NCBI GenBank assembly: GCA_001592805.2
Contig: CP051140.1
Span: 931,501-995,500 of the forward strand
DNA: 64,000 bases
From: Peltaster fructicola
Lineage: Eukaryota > Ascomycota > Dothideomycetes
Direction: 5' to 3'
Part shown: positions 46,668 to 58,043 of the stretch, piece after piece
Numbering within the stretch: the stretch's first letter is position 1
How the letters are laid out: each line of letters begins with the position of its first letter
Position numbers and translations under genes: made by a program
Notes under the pieces: generated by a model
Seen by the model: only the letters and a program-made list of their open reading frames with translations
Database searches by the model: none
What the model was told of the DNA's origin: nothing

Positions 46668-49310
46668 ATGGACGGTCACGATGACTCTCCTCGAGGTAGT
46701 CCCTCGAGCGAAGCTGGCCATCGACCACCACCGCGTCGTCGACGTGATGACTACCGTCCTAATGATACATATCGCGGCACAGGACGCTCCCCAGGTAAGT
46801 CCTGCCACACCGCTGGGTCCAGACCATTTGCTGACTCCCATCCAGACCGTCGGCGAGACAGAGATCGTCAGCGATCGCGTTCGCCAGCGAACATTGATCG
46901 ATACCAACCGGATCGTTCGTCACGAGACGAGTACCGACCACCACGCAACTACGACGACACGCGTAGACGACGCGCTTCGCCTGATCGCGCACATGGTACA
47001 ATCGACAGATACGTCCCAGGTCAAGACCCACCGCCACCATTCTTTAATCCGCTACCAGATCCAATGAAGTTGGAGATGCAGGTTGGCTTCACATGGTTCG
47101 CGGAATGGTGGCGAGCCGAGCAACGCATCAAAGAGGAGAAAGAGCGAAACAAGAGCGGAAGACCACGTCCAAGAGGCGAGAGAGACGATAAAGTTGACGA
47201 GAAGGCAAAGATTCAGACCGCATACGACCAGTACAAGGAGAACCTACAAAAAGCACAAGCTCAAACCTTTGTACGCCTGCACAAGAACGAGGACTGGTTC
47301 CGTGAGAGATATGTGCCTGAGGTACGCGATGCATTTCGCGCAAATCTTGCCGAGTTTCGGAAAGGTCTTTATGCTCAATTCGAGATTGACCTAGCAGATG
47401 GCATCTTCGACGACTTCACCTTGGAGGGCATCTACAAGACGGAGTCTAACGGACAAGGCGGTGTACTCGAGAAGGAGGAGGGCGAGACAGTGGCCGCAGC
47501 TGAGATATTGCAGACCGGCGATCTTCTCCCATCACTCGGCGGCGATCTTCGCGATCACATGTCGCTCCAACCAACACTCCTCCTCAAGACGATCGCACCA
47601 ACTGTCACACGAACCAAGCTCGAGCAGTTTGCACAGGAACTTCTGGGCACAGACAGTGGTGGATATAGGCATCTCTCGCTATCAGACCCAAACCCAACCA
47701 AGAAGTGCCATCGCATGGGCTGGATCATCTTGAAGCAAGACCCCAACGAGCAAGATGTCGATGTAGCTCAAGAGAATCTCGAAGAAGGCGAAGCATCTAT
47801 GACAGATCAAGCTCCCTCCACTGCTGAGCGCGCATTGGCAAAGATCGACGGCAAGACCATCACGGATCCTGAGCGTGGTAACTTCACCGTGCACTGCGGC
47901 ATTCACCGCCCACCAGACGCACCACGCAAGAAGGCTCTGTGGGACCTGTTCTCGGCACCTGAGCGGATCAAGCGAGACCTTGAGTTGGCTACACGTCTGG
48001 TACGAAAGTTTGACAACCAGCTCGGCATCGAATGTTTCGGTGTAGCGAAGATCGAGGAGCGTGTCGATCAGCTGCACAGAAATCACAAGCTTCAACCTGT
48101 CAAGTCAGCAAACTACGCTCAAAACTTCGACATCGACCAGGACGAGGAAGAAGAGGGTGCTATCGATGAGGACGAGATCGATGACGATGATCTGCTGGTC
48201 CACAAGAAGAAATTGGATCTGCTTGTCGAGTACCTGCGCAGAGTCTACAACTTCTGCTTCTTCTGTGTCTTCGAGTCCGATTCAGTCCACGAACTGCAGC
48301 GAAAGTGTCCTGGAGGCCACCTGCGCAGGCCACGAGCGAGCCTCACATCAGCTGCCAAGGAGATAGCCCGAGCCAGCGCAGCTGGAGAAGCATTCCCAGT
48401 GAAGGCTGGCGGAAAAGGTGCTGGTAAGACAGACGAGGATGGCGATATCGCTCTCCTGGACGCCGAGTCGCCTGTCGACGATCGAAGCGGATTCGCAAAG
48501 CCCAACAATAAGAATGTTGCACAGCTTCAGCGAGCATTCAATTGGGTGAAGACTTACGAGGAAAAGATCTTACAGTTACTCGAGCCAGACGAGGTCGACC
48601 TGAAGAAGATTGGTGGTACGCCTCTCGAGGAAGGCGTCGATGAGGAGCTCAAAAAGGTACGCATATCCGTTGACAACGACTGACCGATCGATACTGACCA
48701 TCTACAGTTCGTTCAGAAGGAGGACGCCAATAAGTTCCGCTGCATGGTGCCAGAGTGCACAAAGCTATTTAAGGGCGTCGACTTCTGGAAGAAGCATGTT
48801 AGTACTCGACATGAGGAGTTCTGGGCGCGCTTGCGCAGTGACGTGCAGCTGGTCAACACCTATGTGCTTGACCCATCACACATCGCCCCAAGCAGGAGCG
48901 ACGCGAACTCGAACGGCCACTTCCCACTGGGCAACAATGGTGCACCGACGGGCACTCCCCGTGGTTTCTCTCTGCAATCGCATATGCCACTGAGCTTCAG
49001 CCCCAGCCTGGGTGGAGGCTACCCAGGAATGCCATACGGACCACCAGGCTCTGTGACGAACCCCATCACGCACGTCATGCCTGGCATAGGCCCTACGCGC
49101 ACGAACGGCAGAGGCTTTGCTGGCTCTTATCGCACTCCAGGACCATATACCAGACCTGACGCACGTGGTGGTCGCATGCCTAGCTTCTCTGGCCGTGGCG
49201 ATGGAGGTGCTATCGGTCCTAAGGAGGCCACACAAGGTCGCACAGTCCGCAGCTACGAGGATCTCGATGCTGCTGCAACCACGACCACCGAGACTGAGCT
49301 CGACTACTAA
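46668..49310 (+). CDS. ARS2: Arsenite-resistance protein 2/Serrate homologue
   Basis: Three exons, 46668-46794, 46846-48656 and 48708-49310, encode 846 residues. Ars2/Serrate binds the nuclear cap-binding complex and steers capped RNAs to processing, export or decay. Order: an RS/RD-rich N-terminus (PPPRRRRDDYRP; RRDRDRQRSRSP), the conserved helical region (FVRLHKNEDWFRERYVPE), a central RRM-like domain (CFFCVFESDSVHELQRKCPGGH), and after the second intron the zinc-finger segment FRCMVPECTKLFKG ... FWKKHVSTRH. The C-terminus is glycine/proline-rich (GFAGSYRTPGPYTRP). The first intron (51 nt) keeps frame and lacks stops, so it reads as coding; GTAAGT, GCTGACT and CCAG mark it as an intron. The start at 46668 is preferred to 46581. 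Confidence 0.92.
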
Positions 49311-50796
49311 GCTTTGCCTTGCTACGGCTCGATGGAGACTTCCACATGCGGCTGAGCTTCGCGCATGATCGATGGACATGGAACGATGAAATGGGACATC
49401 CTTTATGGAGATTCGTACATCGGGCCATGCTCCCCAATTGCCTTTCTTTTGGTTTAAAAAACGTACATAGTTAGCGATGCATCGGTAGGAGCAGCAATAT
49501 CATGGCCAAAGTCACCACGAATGAGCATGACAGTTGTTTCCACATCATCAGCCTGGCAGGGCAGCTCTCGTGTTCGTAGCCTCCGGGCATACCCTGAGAT
49601 TAACGCCGACATTGTTGAGCACAAGTATCATCGATAAGCGAGCGATCAGGCTCTTCTGAATTGACACGAGGACATAAACTGTTGATATCTTCATGGCCTC
49701 ACGTGCATGCACAAGATGTAGCTGTTCTGTGTTGGAAGTCTGCAGCAAAAAGCGGCAAAGTACCATGGTGTGAAAGACGAGCCAACCAGCGAATGATGTC
49801 GTTGTTGTAGCGAAAGCCTCTGAGCTTGCGCATGACCACTACGGAGATTGCGATCGACTCCAGATGTTGGTGGCTGCCTTTGTTGAGAAGCTCCTAAGCT
49901 CTCAGGTCGTCCCTCAGTGCTACACACATCGCTATCATCCATGGATGATAGTTCTTGGGACGCGTACGCTGAAGGTGAAGAGAAGTGATCGAGTGAAGCC
50001 AAGACTCAGGCAGCAGTATAAAAACATATGCTCTTCGTTGTAGCACCAATCAGCATGTAGCAATGCACCCAGCTAATAGATATTGATCATTGCTGCCTTA
50101 GGATACACGTAACGCTCGCTCGAAGGATCAATGCAACTGAGAGATCGCTGTTTAACTCCGATCAGTTGTCGTTTGGAGATACTCTTACAGACAAGCACAT
50201 GTCAAGACTGTCACAAGAACATCGTCATGTCATACGGCTTTTCCGTTGAGATGAGGAGATCGCAAGACAGCACCATAGTGATGCCGTCGATTCAAGTGTT
50301 GGCATTTCTCAACCAGCAACATATATCACCTATGATGAGGGATTATACAACTAGACTGTTGTGGCTTGCAGAACAACACATGCTGGTTGGACCATGCAAT
50401 CACCTGCGGTATACAGCATGGTCGACATGCATGATAGCTTCTCAGTTGTCTACGCTTACGTAGAACGAGTACGTGTAGAGCAGGATAATGCCGCCATTGC
50501 AGGCCAATGGTCGAGCCGAGCCATTCGAGCAGGGCATATAAGATCGTCTTGAGTCCTCGAAGAAAGACCCATACTTCAAGCAAGAGAGAACAACTCCTTC
50601 TCCATGTCCACGGCCCATATATCTTCGTCCGAAACAGCACAGAAGGGAGAGAAAGCCTCAGTCTCATCATCGACAACAGCTCAAGTGGAAGAGCAAGGAT
50701 CTAAGGCTCGCCTCGTGAGAGAGACACAAGAGTGCGTTCTTATAGAGGAGCACAACCGTTCGCGTACTGATCTTGCTCAGAACTTCTAACAGAACC
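49311..50796. other. Gene-free stretch of about 1.5 kb downstream of ARS2
   Basis: Several open frames of 60-116 codons exist but none has a domain. The most protein-like is on the minus strand at 49691-50002 (103 codons, SSMDDSDVCSTEGRPESLG), which I leave uncalled. An RNA gene cannot be excluded but nothing is recognisable. The right end should hold the promoter of the small gene at 50797. Confidence 0.4.
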
Positions 50797-51111
50797 ATGC
50801 CTGCAGACACCCACTCATTCGCTCGTCGTTCGTCAACATGGGACGCTGCTTCGACATCGACAGAATCCACACTGCTCAAGGGTAGTGAAACACAGTCGAG
50901 CCGCAAGTCTTCCTTATCGAAAGCCATAGACAAGGTCAAGTCGAGACTCGGCAAGCATGGCGAAGCTCTGGCGGACGATGAGGAGGATTATGAGAGACAG
51001 AGGGTCAAGGCGGAGAAGAAGGAGAAGAGAAGAGAAGAGTATGAGCAGCTTGGGCTGGACGAAAGAGTGAAGTTTGGTACCATTGGTGCTGGTGGCTTCA
51101 ACTCAGCGTAA
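50797..51111 (+). CDS. Small charged hypothetical protein
   Basis: Single exon, 104 residues from the ATG at 50797 (MPADTHSFARRSSTWDA); an upstream in-frame ATG at 50773 is less likely. The N-terminal half is serine/threonine-rich; the middle has SKAIDKVKSRLGKHGEAL; the C-terminal half is a highly charged helix (YERQRVKAEKKEKRREEYEQL) ending GTIGAGGFNSA. No known domain. Composition and length suit the short, charged helical proteins often seen in fungal genomes; function unknown. Confidence 0.68.
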   Translation: MPADTHSFARRSSTWDAASTSTESTLLKGSETQSSRKSSLSKAIDKVKSRLGKHGEALADDEEDYERQRVKAEKKEKRREEYEQLGLDERVKFGTIGAGGFNSA

Positions 51112-52193
51112 ATTGATGCTTTTTGGTCTCCTGGTTGGATGAGCGTTGTCCTTCATGCGGTCGTTTTCACCGGCGCAGCTTGATTCAGCTGCGTACGATC
51201 ACACTCATTAGCGATGAATAGCGTACTGAATGCTGTGGTGGTCAGAAACGCCGACTTCTCCGTGGAATTCGACTCATGGTGTCGTCTGCAAGTCATTGAG
51301 CTCACGAAGCAAACCTTGTAGTATGTGAGCGACTCGTCGCCCAATGATTGAATCTGTGCGGGTACAAGTCTATGTCGTTCTAGCATGCTGTGTAAGGACG
51401 AGACATCAGCTATCGTTGACCAGAAGTATGAAAGTATCATGTCATACAACCACAGATCACAGCCGTGATGTGGGTCATGAGTCGTGACCTTCTATCTCAT
51501 TGCTTGGCCATGCCTGGAATATATGGCATTGGAGGCGGTCAGGCATACATTGCTGTGGACTGCTGGCTTGATAGATCTGCAGTAGCGAGGATCTGCAGCC
51601 ATCTTCAATGTCTTGGAGGGCAAAACAACACAAAAGTAGGCTGCATTGAGAGTGTCACAAGACTGATGGCAGCGTCGACGAGTTGTCGGTGAAAGATTGG
51701 TAGCGATTGACAACTGACGTGTTTTGAATGGCCCTGGTCGTTGCTCGCGTATTGTTATAAGGTCGAATCCCCATGGCCTATGCCTCAAAGAGCCTTTGGC
51801 GCTCTGGCCCGGTAGATCCTGCCGGGTTTGCGACACACATGACCCCGCAGTATCGGGAAGATGAACTACCAAGCGTCCTGTACAATAATGAGCGGACAGT
51901 CTAAGGAAATATATCGACTGACATCGTCACTGCGCTCCCTTCCATCAACTTTTGCTACACTTATCAGTCACAGTTGATCTGGCACTTCAGGCCGGCTTTG
52001 TCCATCCACGGCACTGTTTGCTCCACAACCTCCTGACGCCTCACTCGCTGACGCCTGAAACCGGCGGTCTGACCACGCGAATACACAGTTCTGACGCGAC
52101 GACATTGACCATCAGAGACTACAATGGCACAATAGACCGCCACCAGCACGCCTCGGCGGCCCACAGTCTGCCGCCCATGAGAGCGAGAACGAG
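51112..52193. other. Gene-free stretch upstream of RIM15
   Basis: About 1.1 kb, presumably a long RIM15 promoter and leader. At 51788-51832 two short perfect hairpins follow each other (agagc/gctct and cccgg/ccggg stems). No protein or tRNA gene. Confidence 0.45.
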
Positions 52194-55100
52194 ATGGCCG
52201 ACCATGCGCCATCAAACGAGCCTGTCACCCTACCCTCACTCGTAGTGGATCTGCACACGGCGCCAAAAGAGTTGTTCGATCGGACGAACATGGAGAGGTC
52301 TATCAGTATGGATATCAGAGTTCAGCGCGATGACTTGAAGAGGGTCGCGGAGCAGTCTATGAATGCAATGCTGGAGTTGGATCTCGAATGCAATGTCCGT
52401 TGGGTTAGTCCGTCCTGGCAGGACCTCACCGGAGCTGCGGCCTCGAGTATCGTCGGCAGGCCTATTGCCGACTCATTAGTTGACAAGAAGGAGATCTTCC
52501 ATACGTGTATTGAATCTTTGCGAAAGGACGATTCCAAGAGCAGGATCATACGCTTTTCTATAGCATCAGCCGTACCACATGGCCGAGAGGATGCATTATC
52601 CGCAGATGAAAAGACGCCCGTCGAACCTCAGTCTATCGACTCGCTACTGCCAGACAACACGGATGACACAACGCTCGAACGACAAAGGAACATCAGTCTG
52701 GAAGCCCAGGGCATCATTGTATACGACCGGGTCACAGGCGAAGAGAGCCATTCAATGTGGATGGTCAGGCCTGCAATTTCAAGAGAGATCACATTCGATT
52801 TGCCGGATGTGCTCGTCGAAACTCTCGGCGTTGGGGCCGAAGTCCTAGCAAACTACCTCAATATGCTTGCGGAAGTCGGCTTCAATGATCCAGAACATAA
52901 CCCACCGCCTCTGCCCGTTATGTGTCGTATTTGTGAACGACAGATATCACCATGGTGGTTCGAAAAGCACACGGAACTGTGTTCACAAGAACATCGTGCA
53001 GAAATGGAAGTACAGATGGCACATGAAGGACTGAATGAGCAACGATCTGCTCTAGTCAAAGTCCTGGACACACTCGAAGCTCAACATCGCCATGCACGCC
53101 CAACATCAGCCGACTCCAGCTCAACACCACCGCCTTCTCCAGCAGAGTACAAGGGAATGCTCATTGGACACAACACAAGCTCTTCTTCGAGCTCGGCGTC
53201 AGGACGTGCTTCGCCAGGCACAACACCTCTTCGATCTCGGGAATCCTCCCAGTCTGGGTTCGGGCATCATAGGGCACGTTCTTTTGCTGTCAGACGACCA
53301 CTTTCGCGGATTGTGGAGCTTGTACTCGACCTTTGCGACACTGCGATGGAGATTAGCACGCCAACAATCAAAGATAATAAAAACCTAGCTCCTGGCGAGA
53401 TACGCACACAGTCACCACAGTCTGAGAGTCGCATCACACAAGTCATGCAATGGCAGTCACCGTCATCAACGAGTTTGGAGAATGAAGAGGGTCTGTCGGT
53501 GCTTTGTGAAGACACAGCAGAACTAGCGAAAGCAAAGGTCAACGCTGTCTTTCGACACCGTCAAGTTCTGGAGTATGCCGAGCGCATTCGCATCGAACTG
53601 CATGTTCTGGTACAGGAGTGCATCGAGGCTGCTTTTGAAAAGACCTCTCGCATTGCTGCTGGAGAGATCAGCGACAGTGACGATACGTCTGATTACGATT
53701 CGGCAGCTTCTGCACCTGAGGAATCTCAAGAGACTCAACCGACACAAGCCAGCGAAACGCCGGATCAGACGGCTGATGCACAACGAGGTTCGCCTATACC
53801 GAACGCAATGGCGATGGCATTACGCAAAGCATCGAATCCATCCCTGTGTCGTCGTACTTCTTCTGCCGGCTCGTCGAGGGCTAGTAGTCCTCACGCAGGT
53901 ACGACAACCCCGAAATCATACATCGGCATGTCGGATCCCATTCCGATCTACAAACGAGGGTCAATCGCTGTAGAGAGCGACACTGGTGCAGATAGTGATG
54001 GCAGCCTGAAGTCATCTGTAGCATCTATGGGTCACCGGCGTGCAGACTCACCCGGTGCAGAGCTGACCTTGAGCAGGGCAGTCTCGACACGATCGCGTGA
54101 ACGTAAGCGAAAGAGTCTTGTACTACCCAGTCTAGCCTCGGGAAGCAGGCATCAATCGCCGGCGAGAGGTCCTCCAGGCCCGTCATCGCCTTTGCGCATC
54201 TCAAAGCCACGGATACCAAGCGGTGCTGATGGCATCGTTTCCCCAATCACGTCGCCCATATTGATGGGTGGAGAGTTGCATTCGCCGATTCTGCGAGCAC
54301 ACACGCAAGCGCAGAACCACCATCGACGACAGTCGTCTGCAGCACTATCAGAGCCCTTCGGTAGACCCTTGTCACCACGATTGAACGCCGTGCAGTCCAA
54401 CCAGCAGCCTCGAGCTGTTCAAACTTCTATCAAGGACTTCGAGATCATCAAGCCGATCAGCAAGGGCGCCTTCGGTAGTGTCTACCTCGCCAAGAAGAAG
54501 TCGACCGGAGACTATTACGCTATTAAGGTGCTCAAGAAAGCGGACATGGTGGCAAAGAACCAGGTCACCAATGTGAAAGCCGAACGAGCTATAATGATGT
54601 GGCAAGGTGAGAGCGACTTTGTTGCCAAGCTGTACTGGACTTTCTCTAGCAAGGACTATCTCTACCTTGTTATGGAGTATCTGAACGGTGGCGACTGTGC
54701 TTCTCTGATCAAAGTACTCGGTGCACTACCAGAAGATTGGACTCAGAAATACATTGGAGAGGTTGTGCTCTGTGTACAGCACTTGCATGGCCGCCAGATC
54801 GTCCATCGTGATCTCAAACCTGACAATCTCCTCATTGATGCCAAAGGTCATCTCAAGCTTACAGATTTCGGCCTGTCTCGAATGGGTATGATTGGCCGTC
54901 AAAAGCGAGTGCTTGATGCCAAACCTGGTGATGCACCACCAGATCTGCTCAAGCAAGGACCATTCCGACGAGCGCCTTCAATCGGTTCCTCTCGTTCAAC
55001 CTCGTTCGATATGCATATGACAGTGCAATCGCCGTCACATACGCCAGCACTGACGCCTTTCCCGGGCCCGGAGCTCAGCCAGCCTTCATACTTCAGCTTG

Positions 55101-58043
55101 AATCGAGAGGCCTCAGCATCCCGTGAACAGTCAAGACAAGGCTCTAATCACCGAAGCGATAGTGGAGAAAGTGAAGCACTTGCCAATGCGTTCAGACGCT
55201 TCTCAATAGCTGAAGGCAGGACACCCATTGAGGAGGAGACTGCCAGCGAGGAAGGTGGAGAGTCGCCAGATCCATACGCTTTGCATCCAGTGCCCAGCAA
55301 CGCAGCACAGACGCGGATAGGCACCCCACCTTTGCAACCAAGCATGCCCCCTCCCATGATGTCGCTCTTCGATCCTGAAGACAACAGTCGACGATTCGTG
55401 GGCACACCAGACTATCTTGCACCAGAAACCATTCGAGGTCATGGGCAGGACGAGATGAGTGATTGGTGGTCTCTAGGCTGCATTCTGTTTGAGTGTATCT
55501 ATGGCCGACCACCATTCAATGCCGACACGCCTGAGGAAGTGTTCAAGAACATCCTCGATCGTAACATCCAGTGGCCACAGCACGGAGAAGAAGACTGTGC
55601 TTCAGCAGAAGCGAAGGATCTCATCAACAAGCTGATGTGCTCAGACCCGAAGGAGCGTCTGGGCTCCAACAAGGACGATAAGTTCGAGGATGGCGGCGAA
55701 GAAATCAAGGCTCACCCATGGTTTGCAGACCTACAATGGGAGACACTGCGAGACGACGAGGCCTCGTTCATTCCCATCAGTGGGAATCCCGAGGACACTG
55801 AGTACTTTGACTCTCGAGGAGCAGTGATGCAGAACTTTGCGGCTGAGTTCGAAGACCAGGTCTCTTCGCCGGGTCACACACCAGGCGCTGACTATCCTGA
55901 GCGACCACACGACGCACTATCAAGAGTTCGCAGTCAAGTCAATGCAGCAGTCAAGCGCAATCTGATGCCACTGCACATTCCTCCACATGTACGTGATGGC
56001 CGCTCACGACGCCTGAGCGAACCGGCGGTGGCAGATGACTTTGGCAACTTCCACTTCAAGAACTTGCCTGTGCTGGAGAAAGCCAACAAGGATGTCATTC
56101 AGAAGCTGAAAGCAGATGCAATGCAGGCACATGCAAAGTCTGCTGTCGCAAACTCGGCGGTATCTTCACCATCGGCAATCTCACCGAGTGCGCCCTCAGT
56201 TGAATCAAGTCCACACATGCCGCCGCCGTTGAAGCGGACGTTGTCTGCCAACAAGGGTATTGCTAGGTCACATTCGCCATCAGTCAGCAACTCGACATCG
56301 TCGCCAAGTCGTGGTTCTCAGCCGTCATCACCTCTCCTGGTCTCTTTCAGCACGGGTCATCATGAGCGTAGGAAGACGTCTAGTGGATCGTCTTCTCTGT
56401 CACAATATACAAGCAACATGGTGCATGCGACCCACGCTGCTGAACAGGCATCACGCCTCGCTGGGCTCAAAGGTCTTGCAGTGCCACCACCTAACAAGGG
56501 TCCGAAGAGCTTTGGTCAGCTCTCGGCCATATCGCCAGGGACAACCATTGATGGCAGTCTCGGAGTGCCCTCGCCAAGACAGCGGTCGCATACTGTCGGA
56601 TCTCAGGATGGCGATCTTGTGCCAGAGCTCCTACCACATCACCACAAACGTCGAAGCGGAGTGTTTGATGCATCGCCCTCATCCTCTGACAATGAAGAGT
56701 CAAGACAGAAAGCACTCTTACGGGTACAGAGACGACGACAAAGTGGTCGACGTGTGTCGCAACAGATCAATCTGGCTGACGGGCCATTCTTCCGTACACT
56801 CGATGTCCTCGTTTGCGAAGACCATCCAGTGTCAAGATTGGTCATGGAGCGATTGTTGGAGAAACTCCGTTGTCGGACCATCACGGTGAACAACGGATCA
56901 GAAGCCATGCGGTATGCCATGAGTGAAATCAAGTTTGATGTGATCATGATGGAGTACAAGCTTCCGCAGGTGAATGGAGCTGATGTTGCGCGCATGATTC
57001 GGGACACCAGGAACGCCAACTCGCATACGCCCATAGTTGCGGTCACGGGTTATCTTAAGGAGCTCCAGGCACCACATAACTTTGATGCCTTAGTGGAGAA
57101 GCCTCCGACTAGGGAAAAGCTTGAGGAAGTCATCGGTCGCCTCTGTCAGTGGAAGTCGGCTCCTGAAGGTTGGAGACCCACGCCACCGCAAGTGATACCT
57201 CCCTCAAGTCTCAGACAGGAGTCTGTGATCCACGATGATAGTCCAACCACGACAACATCGTCTGGCTTTGGTGGCTTCTCGCAAGCATTAGAGAGCAGCT
57301 ATCGTGGCTCTAGCAGAGAAGATTCGATTGGCTCCAGCTCGTTTGGCGAGGTCGAAAGTCAGTACGATAGCATCCCTGTCATCATCTCCCGGCACTCAAC
57401 CATGGACTTCGATCAGTCAGACCTTGAACGCAACTTTGGCGGGCTTGGTATATCTGGGACATCGTCTCCGGACGAGCAGAGGATGCCACCAGTGCTCCCA
57501 CCCTTCCCACCACAGCTCAAGCCACAGGTTTCTGCACCAGCATCCCTAGAGTCTCAAGAACGTGTTCCACGCAAGCAGCCATCCACAGAAGCCATCAACG
57601 CCAAGCGACGAAGTCTTGAGAAGGGGCGATATGAGTCTGCTGCCGAATCTGGTGATGACGAGGATGAAGAGCTCGGCCACAACTACGTACGGCATCGAAG
57701 TCCCAAGAGGAGAGCGAAGCGGGCAAGCAAGTTGGGCATTGAGATGATGCGGACGAACAGCCAAGGCAGCGTCATCTCCAATGACGATGCCCTGGCATTA
57801 CAAAAGAGCATCGACACCGCACAGCAGCTGCTCGATCAGCCAGCAGCTGAGGTTGAGAGCAAAGGCCACATCACGCCTCCAGAACTCTTTCCCAAGCAGC
57901 CAGGCGCAGGACAAGTCGAACTCGTCGCCATTGATACAAGCAAGGCTGGCACTATCACAGAGAGTCCTCCGAGCATGGAGGACATGCCAGAGCATGCTAT
58001 TGACCTCAGTCCAACACCGAGAGCTAGTGGCTCACCTGTTTGA
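52194..58043 (+). CDS. RIM15: Rim15-type PAS/serine-threonine protein kinase with receiver domain
   Basis: Single exon, 1949 residues. Rim15 integrates nutrient signals from TOR and PKA and drives entry into quiescence through endosulfine/PP2A. Order: PAS-like region (residues ~50-120, MNAMLELDLECNVRWVSPSWQDL), a Cys2-His-Cys motif from Cys244 (CRICERQISPWWFEKHTELC), disordered linker, kinase domain from residue ~748 (FEIIKPISKGAFGSVYLAK; IVHRDLKPDNLLID; DFGLSR) with an insert of about 160 residues before GTPDYLAPET, the C-terminal kinase extension, and a receiver domain (LDVLVCEDHPVSRLVMERLL ... HTPIVAVTGY). In the receiver the usual phospho-acceptor Asp is Glu1587 (IMMEYKLP). All these features fit filamentous-fungal Rim15. 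The 5.85-kb exon has no frame break. Confidence 0.95.
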   Translation: MADHAPSNEPVTLPSLVVDLHTAPKELFDRTNMERSISMDIRVQRDDLKRVAEQSMNAMLELDLECNVRWVSPSWQDLTGAAASSIVGRPIADSLVDKKEIFHTCIESLRKDDSKSRIIRFSIASAVPHGREDALSADEKTPVEPQSIDSLLPDNTDDTTLERQRNISLEAQGIIVYDRVTGEESHSMWMVRPAISREITFDLPDVLVETLGVGAEVLANYLNMLAEVGFNDPEHNPPPLPVMCRICERQISPWWFEKHTELCSQEHRAEMEVQMAHEGLNEQRSALVKVLDTLEAQHRHARPTSADSSSTPPPSPAEYKGMLIGHNTSSSSSSASGRASPGTTPLRSRESSQSGFGHHRARSFAVRRPLSRIVELVLDLCDTAMEISTPTIKDNKNLAPGEIRTQSPQSESRITQVMQWQSPSSTSLENEEGLSVLCEDTAELAKAKVNAVFRHRQVLEYAERIRIELHVLVQECIEAAFEKTSRIAAGEISDSDDTSDYDSAASAPEESQETQPTQASETPDQTADAQRGSPIPNAMAMALRKASNPSLCRRTSSAGSSRASSPHAGTTTPKSYIGMSDPIPIYKRGSIAVESDTGADSDGSLKSSVASMGHRRADSPGAELTLSRAVSTRSRERKRKSLVLPSLASGSRHQSPARGPPGPSSPLRISKPRIPSGADGIVSPITSPILMGGELHSPILRAHTQAQNHHRRQSSAALSEPFGRPLSPRLNAVQSNQQPRAVQTSIKDFEIIKPISKGAFGSVYLAKKKSTGDYYAIKVLKKADMVAKNQVTNVKAERAIMMWQGESDFVAKLYWTFSSKDYLYLVMEYLNGGDCASLIKVLGALPEDWTQKYIGEVVLCVQHLHGRQIVHRDLKPDNLLIDAKGHLKLTDFGLSRMGMIGRQKRVLDAKPGDAPPDLLKQGPFRRAPSIGSSRSTSFDMHMTVQSPSHTPALTPFPGPELSQPSYFSLNREASASREQSRQGSNHRSDSGESEALANAFRRFSIAEGRTPIEEETASEEGGESPDPYALHPVPSNAAQTRIGTPPLQPSMPPPMMSLFDPEDNSRRFVGTPDYLAPETIRGHGQDEMSDWWSLGCILFECIYGRPPFNADTPEEVFKNILDRNIQWPQHGEEDCASAEAKDLINKLMCSDPKERLGSNKDDKFEDGGEEIKAHPWFADLQWETLRDDEASFIPISGNPEDTEYFDSRGAVMQNFAAEFEDQVSSPGHTPGADYPERPHDALSRVRSQVNAAVKRNLMPLHIPPHVRDGRSRRLSEPAVADDFGNFHFKNLPVLEKANKDVIQKLKADAMQAHAKSAVANSAVSSPSAISPSAPSVESSPHMPPPLKRTLSANKGIARSHSPSVSNSTSSPSRGSQPSSPLLVSFSTGHHERRKTSSGSSSLSQYTSNMVHATHAAEQASRLAGLKGLAVPPPNKGPKSFGQLSAISPGTTIDGSLGVPSPRQRSHTVGSQDGDLVPELLPHHHKRRSGVFDASPSSSDNEESRQKALLRVQRRRQSGRRVSQQINLADGPFFRTLDVLVCEDHPVSRLVMERLLEKLRCRTITVNNGSEAMRYAMSEIKFDVIMMEYKLPQVNGADVARMIRDTRNANSHTPIVAVTGYLKELQAPHNFDALVEKPPTREKLEEVIGRLCQWKSAPEGWRPTPPQVIPPSSLRQESVIHDDSPTTTTSSGFGGFSQALESSYRGSSREDSIGSSSFGEVESQYDSIPVIISRHSTMDFDQSDLERNFGGLGISGTSSPDEQRMPPVLPPFPPQLKPQVSAPASLESQERVPRKQPSTEAINAKRRSLEKGRYESAAESGDDEDEELGHNYVRHRSPKRRAKRASKLGIEMMRTNSQGSVISNDDALALQKSIDTAQQLLDQPAAEVESKGHITPPELFPKQPGAGQVELVAIDTSKAGTITESPPSMEDMPEHAIDLSPTPRASGSPV

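Noticed and set aside
49691-50002. 103-codon minus-strand open frame after ARS2
   Set aside because: Start is plausible but the second half has poor composition and there is no recognisable domain; left uncalled.
51755-51785. tRNA-like T-arm sequence (ggtcgaatcccc)
   Set aside because: No matching acceptor, D or anticodon stems can be built around it on either strand.
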